Of a stretch of 64,000 nt of DNA, positions 7,988 to 17,316 are shown piece after piece. The stretch is from Paenibacillus tritici (GTDB taxonomy: Bacteria; Bacillota; Bacilli; Paenibacillales; Paenibacillaceae): assembly GCF_013204885.1 (NCBI RefSeq), contig NZ_JABMKX010000006.1, positions 124,001 through 188,000 on the forward strand, read 5' to 3'. Both the position numbers and the translations under genes were made by a program. Positions within the stretch are counted from its first letter, which is position 1. Each line of letters opens with the position of its first letter. A model generated the notes under the pieces. That model was not told the DNA's origin and searched no databases. It was given only the letters and a program-made list of their open reading frames with translations.

Positions 7988-10288
7988 ATGAAGAAATGGC
8001 TCAAAAGAACAGGAACATTGCTGCTGGCCTGTACGCTGCTGCTTGGAGGGATGAACGCCCCGCCTGTGGCCCACGCTGACCCTGCATTGATCACCATCGA
8101 AAGCGAGAATGCCCAGCTCACCCCGGATCTGCAAGTGACGACCCAGATTTACGGAACACCGAAGCCCGGCTATTCGGGAAGCGGTTTTGTCTGGATGCAG
8201 AACTCCGGCACACTAACCTACACCGTAACTGTCCCGGAAACCGGCATGTATACGATCTCGACCCGTTATATGCAGGAGCTGAGCCCGGATGGCAGACAGC
8301 AGGCATTAATCGTTAACGGTGCTGCCAAGGGTTCGTATATGCTGCCCTACACGACTACGTGGAAGGATTTCAATTTCGGCTACCACAAGCTGAATGAAGG
8401 CAGCAATACCATTCAGGTAAAAGCAGGCTGGGGATTCGCTTATTTCGACACCTTCACGGTGGATCATGCGAACCTGGACCCCCTGGTTGTGCAGCCCGTT
8501 CTCTCTGATGCTCAGGCCACGCCCGAAACGCAGCTCCTGATGAATTATTTGACGGAGGTGTACGGGAAGCATATGCTCTCGGGCCAGCAGGAGATCTACG
8601 GCGGAGGGAATGACGGCAACTCCGAGCTGGAGTTCGACTGGATTCACAACCTGACAGGCAAGCTTCCGGCAGTCCGCGGGTTTGACCTTATGAACTATAA
8701 TCCGCTGTATGGCTGGGAGGACGGCACTACCGCCCGCATGATCGACTGGGTGAATACCAAGGGCGGGATTGCGACCAATAGCTGGCATCTTACCGTTCCC
8801 CGTGACTTCACCGCCTACCAGTTAGGGGAATTTGTGGATTGGAAGAAGGCTACCTATAAGCCTACCGAAACTAACTTCAATACCGCAAATGCTGTGATTC
8901 CGGGAACGAAAGAATACCAATACCTGCAACTGGCCATTCAGGATCTGGCGGAGCAGCTGCAGATTCTGCAGGAGAACAACGTGCCCGTGATCTTCCGTCC
9001 TTACCATGAGGCAGAGGGCAACGGCGGGCTGAACGGGGAGGGGGCGTGGTTCTGGTGGGCTTCGGCAGGTGCGGAGGTGTACAAGCAGCTCTGGGATCAG
9101 CTCTACACCGAGCTTACGGAGACTTACGGACTACACAACCTGATCTGGACCTATAACAGCTATGTGTACAGCACTTCTCCCGCATGGTATCCAGGGGATG
9201 ACCAGGTGGATATTGTCGGCTACGATAAATACAATACCATCTACAACCGCTATGACGGACTGTCCGGCGTGCCGAATGAGGACGCGATTAGCTCGACCTT
9301 TTATCAGCTGGTTGACTTAACTGGTGGTAAAAAGATGGTAGCCATGACCGAGAACGACACCGTTCCCAGCGTGCAGAATCTGACCGATGAAAAAGCGGGC
9401 TGGCTCTACTTCCTCCCATGGTACGGAGAGCATCTGATGAGCACGGCGTTCAATTATCCGGCTACCCTGACCACTCTGTACCAGAGTAATTATGTCATTA
9501 CGTTAGATGAGCTGCCCGATCTGAAGGTGAATCATCCCAATCCCAGTGCATCTATAACGCCCGGGAACGCAGCCTTTGATAAAGCGGCCATCTTGCAGCA
9601 GGATATTTCCGTAGCGCTGACCTTACACGGACATCAGCTGGCAAGCCTGAAGAGCGGGAATTATACGCTTGTACCCGGCCAGGATTATACGGCAACTAGT
9701 ACGGCTGTGGTTCTGAGAAAAGCGTATCTCTCCACGCTGCCGCTCGGACAGAATGCGATCACCTTTCACTTCAGCGGAGGCAATAACGCTATTCTTACAG
9801 TGAATGTGGCAGACACCCATATTCCTGCACCCGCAGGAGATCTGACGGTCCAAGCCTATAACGGCAGTACGGGCGCTTCGACCAGCGGGGTTTCGCCCAA
9901 ATTCAAAGTCGTCAATACCGGGGATTCAGCGATTTCACTCAGTGATGTGAAGCTCCGGTATTACTACACGATTGACGGCGAGAAGGATCAGAGCTTCTGG
10001 ATCGACTGGTCCAGCGTTGGAAGTGCGAACGTAACCGGCACATTCGTGAAGCTGGACACCCCGGTGGCCGGTGCCGATTATGCACTGGAGATAGGCTTCA
10101 CCAGTTCCGCTGGAACACTGAATCCCGGCCAGAGCGCAGAAATCCAGATCCGCTTCTCCAAAGCAGACTGGTCCAACTACAATCAGGCGGACGATTACTC
10201 GTTCAAGGCCTCGGGCAGCCAGTTCGCAAACCATGAGCAGGTTACCGGGTATGTCAGTGGTCAGCTGGTGTGGGGAATGGAGCCTTAA
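7988..10288 (+). CDS. Secreted GH26 beta-mannanase with CBM, X2 and CBM3 domains
   Basis: 766 residues. A signal peptide (1-30, cleavage after AHA) is followed by an N-terminal CBM6/35-like beta-sandwich (about 35-165). The GH26 (beta/alpha)8 catalytic domain spans about 170-510. Proton donor Glu341 lies in VIFRPYHEAEGN and nucleophile Glu455 in VAMTEND. An X2 immunoglobulin-like module follows (about 530-620, SITPGNAAFDKAAILQQD), then a C-terminal CBM3 (about 625-766, VQAYNGSTGASTSGVSPKFK), which binds crystalline cellulose. It should degrade mannan or glucomannan outside the cell while anchored on plant cell wall. Transcription is probably catabolite repressed through the cre at 7916, and a terminator follows the gene. 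Confidence 0.92.
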   Translation: MKKWLKRTGTLLLACTLLLGGMNAPPVAHADPALITIESENAQLTPDLQVTTQIYGTPKPGYSGSGFVWMQNSGTLTYTVTVPETGMYTISTRYMQELSPDGRQQALIVNGAAKGSYMLPYTTTWKDFNFGYHKLNEGSNTIQVKAGWGFAYFDTFTVDHANLDPLVVQPVLSDAQATPETQLLMNYLTEVYGKHMLSGQQEIYGGGNDGNSELEFDWIHNLTGKLPAVRGFDLMNYNPLYGWEDGTTARMIDWVNTKGGIATNSWHLTVPRDFTAYQLGEFVDWKKATYKPTETNFNTANAVIPGTKEYQYLQLAIQDLAEQLQILQENNVPVIFRPYHEAEGNGGLNGEGAWFWWASAGAEVYKQLWDQLYTELTETYGLHNLIWTYNSYVYSTSPAWYPGDDQVDIVGYDKYNTIYNRYDGLSGVPNEDAISSTFYQLVDLTGGKKMVAMTENDTVPSVQNLTDEKAGWLYFLPWYGEHLMSTAFNYPATLTTLYQSNYVITLDELPDLKVNHPNPSASITPGNAAFDKAAILQQDISVALTLHGHQLASLKSGNYTLVPGQDYTATSTAVVLRKAYLSTLPLGQNAITFHFSGGNNAILTVNVADTHIPAPAGDLTVQAYNGSTGASTSGVSPKFKVVNTGDSAISLSDVKLRYYYTIDGEKDQSFWIDWSSVGSANVTGTFVKLDTPVAGADYALEIGFTSSAGTLNPGQSAEIQIRFSKADWSNYNQADDYSFKASGSQFANHEQVTGYVSGQLVWGMEP

Positions 10289-10301
10289 CACAGGGTAGTC
10301 A

Positions 10302-10345
10302 AAAGGGCTGGATTGAGGGTGATGCCCAGATCCAGCCCTTTTTAA
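10302..10345 (+). terminator. Terminator after the mannanase gene
   Basis: AAAGGGCTGGAT (10302-10313) pairs with ATCCAGCCCTTT, followed by a T run. It separates the mannanase gene from the biosynthetic cluster. Confidence 0.85.
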
Positions 10346-10383
10346 GTCGACCTGCCCATATATTCTGTGGTCTTTTCAAAAAC

Positions 10384-10462
10384 TAAGTAAATGCTCATGA
10401 AAAATTGACACCTCCTTATTAAGAGGTTTATACTGAATCCATTAATGTGAGTTAAAACTCAC
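10384..10462 (+). promoter_or_regulatory. Cluster promoter A with two operator-like sites
   Basis: Promoter: -35 TTGACA (10405-10410), 18-base spacer, -10 TATACT (10429-10434). An upstream site TAAGTAAATGCTCA (10384-10397) begins 21 bases before the -35. A downstream palindrome TGAGTTAAAACTCA (10448-10461, extending to GTGAGT-N4-ACTCAC) lies over the expected start of transcription. Both fit TRAG-N6-CTCA, which recurs at cluster promoters B and C. The TetR protein encoded at 14142-14762 is the likely ligand. The promoter serves the glycine NRPS gene, which is followed by its own terminator. Confidence 0.75.
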
Positions 10463-10490
10463 AAAAATAGATGAAGGGAGAATATAAGCG

Positions 10491-13400
10491 ATGAGTATTA
10501 CCAAACATGATAGCTTACTTACCAATAATGGAGTTGAATCAGCGGCGAGATTGCTGCCGACGCAGTCAGTGCAGAAGTTTCGCGGGATTTGTAAGAATAA
10601 GTCCTCAAGGAATGTGTTCCTGACTACAGTAAGCATGGTTGTTCTTGATAAATATGACTTGCTCACCGATGAGGGGATATGCCAGCCGGTTACGAATACA
10701 AGCGATAAACTGTATGACAGTTTACTAGAACTAAAAATGCCCGAACAATTGGACATACCCTTTGCGGAACTTCTTTTTCGCGTTAAAGATGGTTTTGAAC
10801 AACACTATTTGAAGGAATTAGAGAAATGTGATGGGATTCCGATTATCTACCTGGCCGGATACAATGACATTGCTTTGAATAACATAAGGTGTCCAAATCT
10901 AAATCTATGTTTTGAAGAGATAGATGACGATTTGTTCATACATATAAACTATGCAACCATATTGTATCGACCCGAAATTATTGGCTTTATTCTTGAAAGC
11001 TTTGAGGCTATATTTACAGTCATTTGCGATAATCCAAAAGTGATGCTAAACGAACTTAATACAGTCTGGGAAGAACAGATGACTATGCTAAGTATATTTA
11101 ACCGGACAGAAGCTGTTGAGGAAAAAAAGTTACTGATTGAACAATTTGTTGATATTGTTCAATGGAAACCACAGGAAACGGCACTAATATTTGAAGACGT
11201 TAAATATAGCTATAAGGAATTAAACGAAGCAGCAGATCGCTTTGCCAGTTATCTGAGTGATAGAGGTGTACAGTGTGGAGAGATAATCCCCATTCTTCTC
11301 CCCAGAAGTGAGAAATTTATTATTTCTATGTTAGCTGTTTTGAAGCTGGGTTGTGCCTATTTGCCTCTTGATGTGGATTTCCCGGAAGAAAGAATCACAT
11401 ATATACTCAGAAACAGCAGAGCCAAGCACATTGTTTCTGACTTTGAGTCTGATCACATTAAGGAGATGTCCGTGATTAGATTTGATTTTGGAATACAAGC
11501 GTTTGAAGCAAAATCATTCCCGCCAGTTTCCGCTGGGAATTTAGCGTATGTTATTTATACGTCAGGGTCGACAGGTAACCCCAAAGGAGTTTGTATTTCC
11601 AATAAGGCTGTTAGCAACTTTATTCATGCTATAGTTTCGGATATGCACCTTAAGGAGAATATGAATATTTTATCGCTGACTACCGTTTCATTCGATATTT
11701 TTGTGTTGGAGAGTCTCCTGCCGCTGTTATCAGGAATGACATTGGTATTGGCAGCGAGTGAGGATGGAAGAGACCCTTCCAGGATTTGCAGTCTGATAGA
11801 TAAGTATAAAGTGCATTTAATTCAAACCACACCAACCAGGATGAAGTCTCTGATCAATGATTCGAATTTTACCGATATTATCCGAAAACTTGACTATGTT
11901 TTGATTGGAGGAGAGCCTGTAAGCGCGCAATTAATAAATGATGTACAGTACTATACGGCTGCCCAAATATTCAACATGTACGGACCCACAGAAACTACAG
12001 TCTGGTCGACAATGAAGAAGGTGGATAACCGGACAAAGGTCAATATTGGGAAACCGATTGCCAACACAAAGGTGATGATCCTTGACTCCTACAACAAAGT
12101 GGTTCCTATTGGTGCAGAGGGTGAGATTTGTATCAGTGGTTCAGGACTTTTTAATGGATATCTTTATAATGAAGCTTTGTCGGATTCCAAGATTGTACAT
12201 CTGAAGAATAATCATTTTGAGGATGATTTCTATAGAACTGGTGATATGGGGCGGTGGGGAATAGACGGGGAAATCGAATGTTTCGGGAGAATGGATAATC
12301 AAGTGAAGGTCCGTGGTTACCGGATCGAGCTTGAGGAGATCGAAGAGGCTTTGCGTACATATGAAGAGATCATGGATGCAGTAGTGACCACTTCAGATAT
12401 GACTAGCGGAGAAATCTATTTGAAAGCCTATCTTGTAGGTAGCACCCAGTTAAGGGCGAACGAAGTGATTGCATATATATCGCGTATTCTTCCGAAATAT
12501 ATGATTCCCAGCAGCTATTACCAGATAGAGTCGGTGCCCTTAACACCTAACCTGAAAATTGACAGGAAGGCATTAAAAGGAGATATTCAGAAACAATTAT
12601 TGTACTCAGATCCGGTAGATGAACCTAAAAATGAGATAGAATCTTTGTTATTGGATGCCTGGAAAGAAGAGTTAGGGACTGAATCTATTGGACTTGATGA
12701 TAACTTCTTTGCGATCGGGGGCACATCACTAAAAGCTATTCAGCTCACGACTAATCTTTTCTCCAATTTTGAGATTAGCGGAAACCTGCTCTTTGAATAC
12801 CCAACGATACGCCAATTGGCGGCGCAAGTTAAATATAGGAAGGAGAACTTAACGGATTATCTGTTTACTCAGAGAGAATACGCTCATCAGTTGTTAACAA
12901 GCTGGACCTCTGAGCAACCTTTATATTCGGCGCAGATGCAAGAGTATAAAGAAAAAATATCTGTTTTTAAGCAAACGCACAGCCTGAATACAAGCATTAA
13001 ATATAAAAACATTCTCTTAACAGGCTCAACTGGCTATTTTGGGCTGCATCTGTTGAACCGGTTGATACAAGAAGACGCTCAGGAAATCTATGTACTGATC
13101 AGGCCACGGGACGGGATGACTAATCAGGAGCGCTTGGATCAGAAATATGCATACTATTTTCAAGACGAGCCTCCTGTCAGCAGCTTTGCCAATGTTCATA
13201 TTGTATCAGGGGATATAACCCTGGATGATTTGGGAATGGATGAACAAACTTACAGCGGATTCACCCAATCAATCGATTGTGTTATTCATGCAGCCGCATT
13301 GGTGAGTCATTATGGGTCATATAACAACTTTTTTATGAATAATGTCCAAGGGACCTCTAATATGGTCAAGTTCGCTCAGCAAGGCAAGCAGAAATTCATT

Positions 13401-14057
13401 TGTTATATTTCTACTCAAGGAATGGGAACGAAACTTAAATCCCCTCTTCAAAGAGAAATTTTCACGGAGTTCGATGTCATTGCCGAGGTTGAAGCTGATA
13501 ATTACTACCTGCAGACCAAAGCGGAGGCGGAGAACCTCGTAAGAGAAGCTGGTAGTCCTTATATGATCTTCAGATTAGGTACACTGTTTACTAACTCTGG
13601 AACAAAAGTAATTCCTCATAACTATAAAAGCTTAGCAGCGTATAAAGTACTGAATGCATTCAAAAGCCTGGAGATGATACCTGATTTACCTGTCCCCGTA
13701 CAGGACTTTTCTTTTGTCAATCATGTTGTGGATGCCTTTCTGAAGCTGTACAACATTAGGGACTTAAAGAATCAAACCCTGCATTTGAGTTCAAGTGTAC
13801 CTGTTCTAATGCCGGACCTGGGAGGAATTATTAGAGCGCAACAAACGAAGATAGAGATGTTAGGAATTCAGGATTTTTTTGATGAAATCCATCAAAGGTA
13901 TTTAAAAAAAGAGAAGATATCAAGTATTACAGACTTGCTCGCTTTCTTTCATGTCAGTAAATTTTTTACTGACCGAGAAAACCTGTTTACCAGCATACTA
14001 TTGGACCATCTGAATTTCAAATGGGAAACGTTAGACAAGGATAATTTCACGATCTAA
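10491..14057 (+). CDS. NRPS: C-lobe remnant, A (glycine), PCP, thioester reductase
   Basis: 1188 residues. Residues 1-200 resemble the C-terminal part of a condensation domain but lack HHxxxDG. The adenylation domain (about 212-695) has YTSGSTGNPKG and MYGPTETT. Its ten binding-pocket residues (D402, I403, L406, Q445, L471, G473, M496, V504, W505, K689) read DILQLGMVWK, the pattern known for glycine. A PCP follows with Ser746 in IGGTSLKAI. The C-terminal reductase (about 835-1188) has the NAD(P)H motif GSTGYFG and catalytic Tyr1006/Lys1010 (YLQTK), so the product should leave as an aldehyde or alcohol. Its partner C domain is probably the one encoded at 25393. AAGGGAGA precedes the ATG. Confidence 0.9.
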   Translation: MSITKHDSLLTNNGVESAARLLPTQSVQKFRGICKNKSSRNVFLTTVSMVVLDKYDLLTDEGICQPVTNTSDKLYDSLLELKMPEQLDIPFAELLFRVKDGFEQHYLKELEKCDGIPIIYLAGYNDIALNNIRCPNLNLCFEEIDDDLFIHINYATILYRPEIIGFILESFEAIFTVICDNPKVMLNELNTVWEEQMTMLSIFNRTEAVEEKKLLIEQFVDIVQWKPQETALIFEDVKYSYKELNEAADRFASYLSDRGVQCGEIIPILLPRSEKFIISMLAVLKLGCAYLPLDVDFPEERITYILRNSRAKHIVSDFESDHIKEMSVIRFDFGIQAFEAKSFPPVSAGNLAYVIYTSGSTGNPKGVCISNKAVSNFIHAIVSDMHLKENMNILSLTTVSFDIFVLESLLPLLSGMTLVLAASEDGRDPSRICSLIDKYKVHLIQTTPTRMKSLINDSNFTDIIRKLDYVLIGGEPVSAQLINDVQYYTAAQIFNMYGPTETTVWSTMKKVDNRTKVNIGKPIANTKVMILDSYNKVVPIGAEGEICISGSGLFNGYLYNEALSDSKIVHLKNNHFEDDFYRTGDMGRWGIDGEIECFGRMDNQVKVRGYRIELEEIEEALRTYEEIMDAVVTTSDMTSGEIYLKAYLVGSTQLRANEVIAYISRILPKYMIPSSYYQIESVPLTPNLKIDRKALKGDIQKQLLYSDPVDEPKNEIESLLLDAWKEELGTESIGLDDNFFAIGGTSLKAIQLTTNLFSNFEISGNLLFEYPTIRQLAAQVKYRKENLTDYLFTQREYAHQLLTSWTSEQPLYSAQMQEYKEKISVFKQTHSLNTSIKYKNILLTGSTGYFGLHLLNRLIQEDAQEIYVLIRPRDGMTNQERLDQKYAYYFQDEPPVSSFANVHIVSGDITLDDLGMDEQTYSGFTQSIDCVIHAAALVSHYGSYNNFFMNNVQGTSNMVKFAQQGKQKFICYISTQGMGTKLKSPLQREIFTEFDVIAEVEADNYYLQTKAEAENLVREAGSPYMIFRLGTLFTNSGTKVIPHNYKSLAAYKVLNAFKSLEMIPDLPVPVQDFSFVNHVVDAFLKLYNIRDLKNQTLHLSSSVPVLMPDLGGIIRAQQTKIEMLGIQDFFDEIHQRYLKKEKISSITDLLAFFHVSKFFTDRENLFTSILLDHLNFKWETLDKDNFTI

Positions 14058-14080
14058 TTATAAATGGAATTTAACTCTGC

Positions 14081-14129
14081 AAAAAAGCTGGAGGTGAATG
14101 CGTTAACGCATTCGCCTCCAGCTTTTTTT
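14081..14129. terminator. Strong bidirectional terminator between NRPS and tetR
   Basis: A long near-perfect hairpin (AGCTGGAGGTGAATGCG with CGCATTCGCCTCCAGCT around TTAA) is flanked by A6 and T7. It ends the glycine NRPS transcript and the convergent tetR transcript. Confidence 0.9.
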
Positions 14130-14141
14130 ACATGCTTTGTC

Positions 14142-14762
14142 CTATTCAACTAGCATTTTGTATAGACAATCTACGCCGACCTGAAGAATACGTTCTTTTT
14201 CAATGGGGTGATTCTTGAATACAATCCTGTCGACAAGTGCAGTGATGTAGTCATAAAAAATAAGGGAGACCGCTTTGATATCATTGGAAACCAAATCCTC
14301 ACTGTGGATCAAAAAAGCTTCATAGGTCATTAAGCTAATCCGATCCTGATCTTCATCAAGTATCTTGGCTACTTCCGGCTTAGTGTAGTAAAGGGAATCA
14401 AGCTCTTTAGCGAACTCCTTCTCAGGTTCATGGAGCTCAATTAAGTATTCTACGAAGGAGCGCAGCCATTTCTTTTTGTCTTTTGAATACAATTCCTCAT
14501 TAATTTCTGATCTGACGGTTTTGAATACATTCCTGAAATGGGCATTATATTGTATCACCAGTTCCATCAGAATGGCATCTTTGTCAATAAAATATGAATA
14601 GAGACTTCCTATGGATATACCCGCAGTTTTAGCTATTTCATTAGTTGTAACATTGTAAAACCCTTTTTCACAAAATAACTTTTTGGAGGTTTCCAGAATT
14701 TCCTGCTTCTTAATGACTCCTCTTTTTTGCTTGGGTTGCCGGAGTTTCTTTTCTGCCTTCAT
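14142..14762 (-). CDS. TetR-family repressor of the biosynthetic cluster
   Basis: 206 residues. The N-terminal helix-turn-helix (about 18-65) includes VTTNEIAKTAGISIGSLYSY; the remainder is an all-helical ligand domain. It is divergent from the exporter gene, the classic arrangement for TetR proteins that sense an exported compound. A repeated TRAG-N6-CTCA motif at the promoters of the exporter, the glycine NRPS and the main biosynthetic operon makes it the likely regulator of the whole cluster (inference from motif distribution). A basic N-terminal tail (MKAEKKLRQPKQKRG) precedes the DNA-binding domain. Confidence 0.88.
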   Translation of the reverse strand: MKAEKKLRQPKQKRGVIKKQEILETSKKLFCEKGFYNVTTNEIAKTAGISIGSLYSYFIDKDAILMELVIQYNAHFRNVFKTVRSEINEELYSKDKKKWLRSFVEYLIELHEPEKEFAKELDSLYYTKPEVAKILDEDQDRISLMTYEAFLIHSEDLVSNDIKAVSLIFYDYITALVDRIVFKNHPIEKERILQVGVDCLYKMLVE

Positions 14763-14792
14763 GTATTCACTTCCCGCCTTCTTGATTAAAAC

Positions 14793-14821
14793 ATTTTATA
14801 ACTAACAGAGGACGAAGTCAA
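14793..14821 (-). promoter_or_regulatory. tetR promoter
   Basis: On the minus strand, -35 TTGACT (plus 14816-14821), a 17-base spacer and -10 TAAAAT (plus 14793-14798). No full TRAG-N6-CTCA site overlaps it, so autoregulation, if any, would act from the divergent sites upstream. Confidence 0.6.
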
Positions 14822-14828
14822 CGGAAAT

Positions 14829-14904
14829 GAAGCTTTTGCTCATTTTTATTGACTGTTTTATAAAGTGAGTATATACTCATATTAAAAGATGAGCATTAGC
14901 TCAT
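14829..14904 (+). promoter_or_regulatory. Cluster promoter B (exporter) with operator sites
   Basis: -35 TTGACT (14849-14854), 17-base spacer, -10 TATACT (14872-14877). The perfect palindrome TGAGTATATACTCA (14866-14879) covers the -10. A second site TGAGCATTAGCTCA (14890-14903) lies just downstream, and a weaker GAAGCTTTTGCTCA (14829-14842) starts 20 bases before the -35. The 51 bases 14829-14879 align without gaps to 17206-17256 of promoter C. Confidence 0.8.
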
Positions 14905-14958
14905 AATATCGAAAGCAAATAGTCTTCACAAATACCATATGGAATGAGGGTTGCTCCA

Positions 14959-17184
14959 ATGAAAAATGAGAATTTAAAGAAGACATTAGGTTTAGTTGCA
15001 CTTTCATTAGTAATGTTTATGGTGACACTTGATTCCACAATCACGAATATCGCCTTGCCCACGATTACGGATTATTATGGGGCGAATTTAACGGACAGCA
15101 ACTGGATTAGTACGGTTTATGTATTGGTTATGTCCGTATTTATCATTCCTGCTTCGAAATTAGCTGACCAGTTCGGACGCAAAAGAGTAATGCTGATAGG
15201 CCTCTCCTTATTTGGTGTGGGCTCAGCTCTATGTGCACTTTCCGGCAACCTGGTACTATTAATTGCAATGCGGGTTATTCAAGGGCTGGGTGGTGCAATA
15301 GTAACTCCTGTGATGATTCCGCTATCTGTGGAGAATTTCGGTAAAGAGAAGGCTGGGCGTGCTGTGGGGATCATAGGTGCGGTGACAGCGGTAGCAGCGG
15401 CGGCAGGACCTCCGATTGGAGGATTTCTAATCAGATATTTCAACTGGCAGACTATTTTCTATGTGAATGTGCCGGTTGTAATCATTACATTCGCCCTAAT
15501 AACAATCTGCTTTATTGAATCATTTGATCTGACGATATCGAAAAAAATAGATTGGCTTGGGATGCTGTTCTTATCACTAGGATTATTTCAGCTTACTTTT
15601 GTTCTGGTAAGGGGCTACGATATGGGGTGGATGTCAACTAACATTCTGTTGTTGATCGCGGGTGCAATCATTTCTTTGATTATATTTTTTATTGTTGAGC
15701 TGAAGGTTCCGGAGCCTTTAATGGAGTTTGCGTTATTCAAAGAAATTACATTCTCCTCTTCAACCGTGGTTTACTTTATTTGCGGTTTTGCGGTAGTGTG
15801 CTCCTCTTTGATTTTTAACTTTTTCCTGCAAAATGTTCGTGGCTATACTGCTTTGAATGCTGCGTATATCATCATGTTTATGTCGTTGACTGTTATGATT
15901 TCCATGCCATTAGGCAGCAAACTGGCGGAGAAAATAGGATTCAGGTCCATCATTTTTACTGGGATATTATTAATGAGTGCCAGCCTGCTCCTGCTGACCC
16001 GCTTAAGTATGGATACAACCCGGCTACTCATGATCGGCGAGATGATGCTCCTTGGATTCGGATTCGGATTCTCCTGCTTATCTATTGTCTCTGCTGTTCA
16101 ATATATTCCGCAGACCAAAGCCGGAATCGGGTCAGGTATTGTCAATGCGGCCAGACAATTGGGCACTTGCCTCGGAATCGCGCTTCTTGTAGGTCTGACA
16201 ACACATCAAGTGGATGTAGCTAAGACCAATATTGAGCAAAAGGCTGTAAAGGAGGTGAATAGTTCCAGTATGGTTGCGTCGCTTAAGACGGTTTTAATAA
16301 ACGATCTGCAGAAAAATAGTAGTTCTACGAGTAAGGACGGTAATGAGTTGCAAAAAATCATTGAGAAGGATATGGAAAAAGCGATGAAGGGGTTAGAGGA
16401 TTATCCGAAACCGGCAAATAATGAGGTTCTTCAAAAGCTCTTTGAGGGATCGGCAAAAATGACACTCCAGTTTGAAAAGGGGAATGGGACTACAGGGGGC
16501 ACCATATTTGATGGAATCAGCGGTATTAATGAAGGGAGTCGAAGTCTTGCTTCCGGTATTAAAGGTTATGTGAACCTGGTTAATGAAAGTTTGTATCAAA
16601 TCATTCAAAGCAATCCATACGCCCCAGAGCTGCTGGGAGAATATATAAAGGAACTGGAAAGCACCCAGCAAACCTATAAAACAGCTGCTCAAGGACAAAA
16701 GAATCAAATGAAAGATAAGATGAATTTTCTCACTTATTTGATTTCGATCTATTCAGTTGGAACAGATCCTGACATTACAACTGGAGAACAATTTCAGAGA
16801 GCGGTGGCGGAAATCGGGAACAGCGATCCTTCTTCGAATACGATTACCGCAGCAAGTAGCAGGCTCATAGAAGGAGCGGGCCAACTAGCTGCTACAGCTA
16901 AGGAGATTGATGCACAATTTGCTGACAACGGTGATTTCAAGGCCGGAGCAGTAAACCTGGAAAAAGGTATTGGGCAGGCAGGACAAATAAGTGAAGTAAA
17001 AGAGGTTGTCACACAAATTGCGAACATCAAAAATAATGAAATCGTAGCGGCATTTACGAAAACATTTTTGGTGGCGGCATTTATTATTCTGCTTTCTGCT
17101 TTTGCTGGTTTATTCACTGATCGTAAGAAGAGAAGCGGGGTTATCTCCACGCAAAGCGATCATCCGGGTATAAACCGAGTATGA
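14959..17184 (+). CDS. DHA2-type MFS exporter with a large inserted loop
   Basis: About 741 residues, against roughly 450-550 for typical DHA2 (EmrB/QacA) exporters. The N-terminal part has the drug/proton antiporter motifs ADQFGRKRVMLIG and the motif-C region AAAAGPPIGGFL, with about 13 membrane segments up to roughly residue 400. About 280 hydrophilic residues follow, rich in Gly/Ser/Lys helices (GISGINEGSRSLASGIKGY), before a final membrane segment (FLVAAFIILLSAFAGLF) and a basic tail. By topology the insert should lie outside the membrane. It is probably the self-resistance exporter of the cluster product, under TetR control. The ATG at 14959 is preferred because GAGGG lies eight bases upstream. 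Confidence 0.85.
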   Translation: MKNENLKKTLGLVALSLVMFMVTLDSTITNIALPTITDYYGANLTDSNWISTVYVLVMSVFIIPASKLADQFGRKRVMLIGLSLFGVGSALCALSGNLVLLIAMRVIQGLGGAIVTPVMIPLSVENFGKEKAGRAVGIIGAVTAVAAAAGPPIGGFLIRYFNWQTIFYVNVPVVIITFALITICFIESFDLTISKKIDWLGMLFLSLGLFQLTFVLVRGYDMGWMSTNILLLIAGAIISLIIFFIVELKVPEPLMEFALFKEITFSSSTVVYFICGFAVVCSSLIFNFFLQNVRGYTALNAAYIIMFMSLTVMISMPLGSKLAEKIGFRSIIFTGILLMSASLLLLTRLSMDTTRLLMIGEMMLLGFGFGFSCLSIVSAVQYIPQTKAGIGSGIVNAARQLGTCLGIALLVGLTTHQVDVAKTNIEQKAVKEVNSSSMVASLKTVLINDLQKNSSSTSKDGNELQKIIEKDMEKAMKGLEDYPKPANNEVLQKLFEGSAKMTLQFEKGNGTTGGTIFDGISGINEGSRSLASGIKGYVNLVNESLYQIIQSNPYAPELLGEYIKELESTQQTYKTAAQGQKNQMKDKMNFLTYLISIYSVGTDPDITTGEQFQRAVAEIGNSDPSSNTITAASSRLIEGAGQLAATAKEIDAQFADNGDFKAGAVNLEKGIGQAGQISEVKEVVTQIANIKNNEIVAAFTKTFLVAAFIILLSAFAGLFTDRKKRSGVISTQSDHPGINRV

Positions 17185-17205
17185 TCTGATCAAAGACACA
17201 TTAAG

Positions 17206-17256
17206 TAAGTATAAGCTCACTTTTATTGACAACACAATAAAGTGAGCTTATACTCA
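17206..17256 (+). promoter_or_regulatory. Cluster promoter C (main biosynthetic operon) with operator sites
   Basis: -35 TTGACA (17226-17231), 17-base spacer, -10 TATACT (17249-17254). TGAGCTTATACTCA (17243-17256) covers the -10. TAAGTATAAGCTCA (17206-17219) starts 20 bases before the -35. The GTG at 17242 lies inside the -10/operator region, so it cannot be the translation start of the next gene. Confidence 0.8.
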
Positions 17257-17316
17257 GTTAAGTGGTTAAGGAAAAAATTCACACATTCAAGCATGTTTAT
17301 GGAGGATGAGAATTTA

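Noticed and set aside
17242..17316. Upstream part of the SagB-type oxidase frame from GTG 17242
   Set aside because: It overlaps the -10 box and operator of promoter C, so it is not transcribed.
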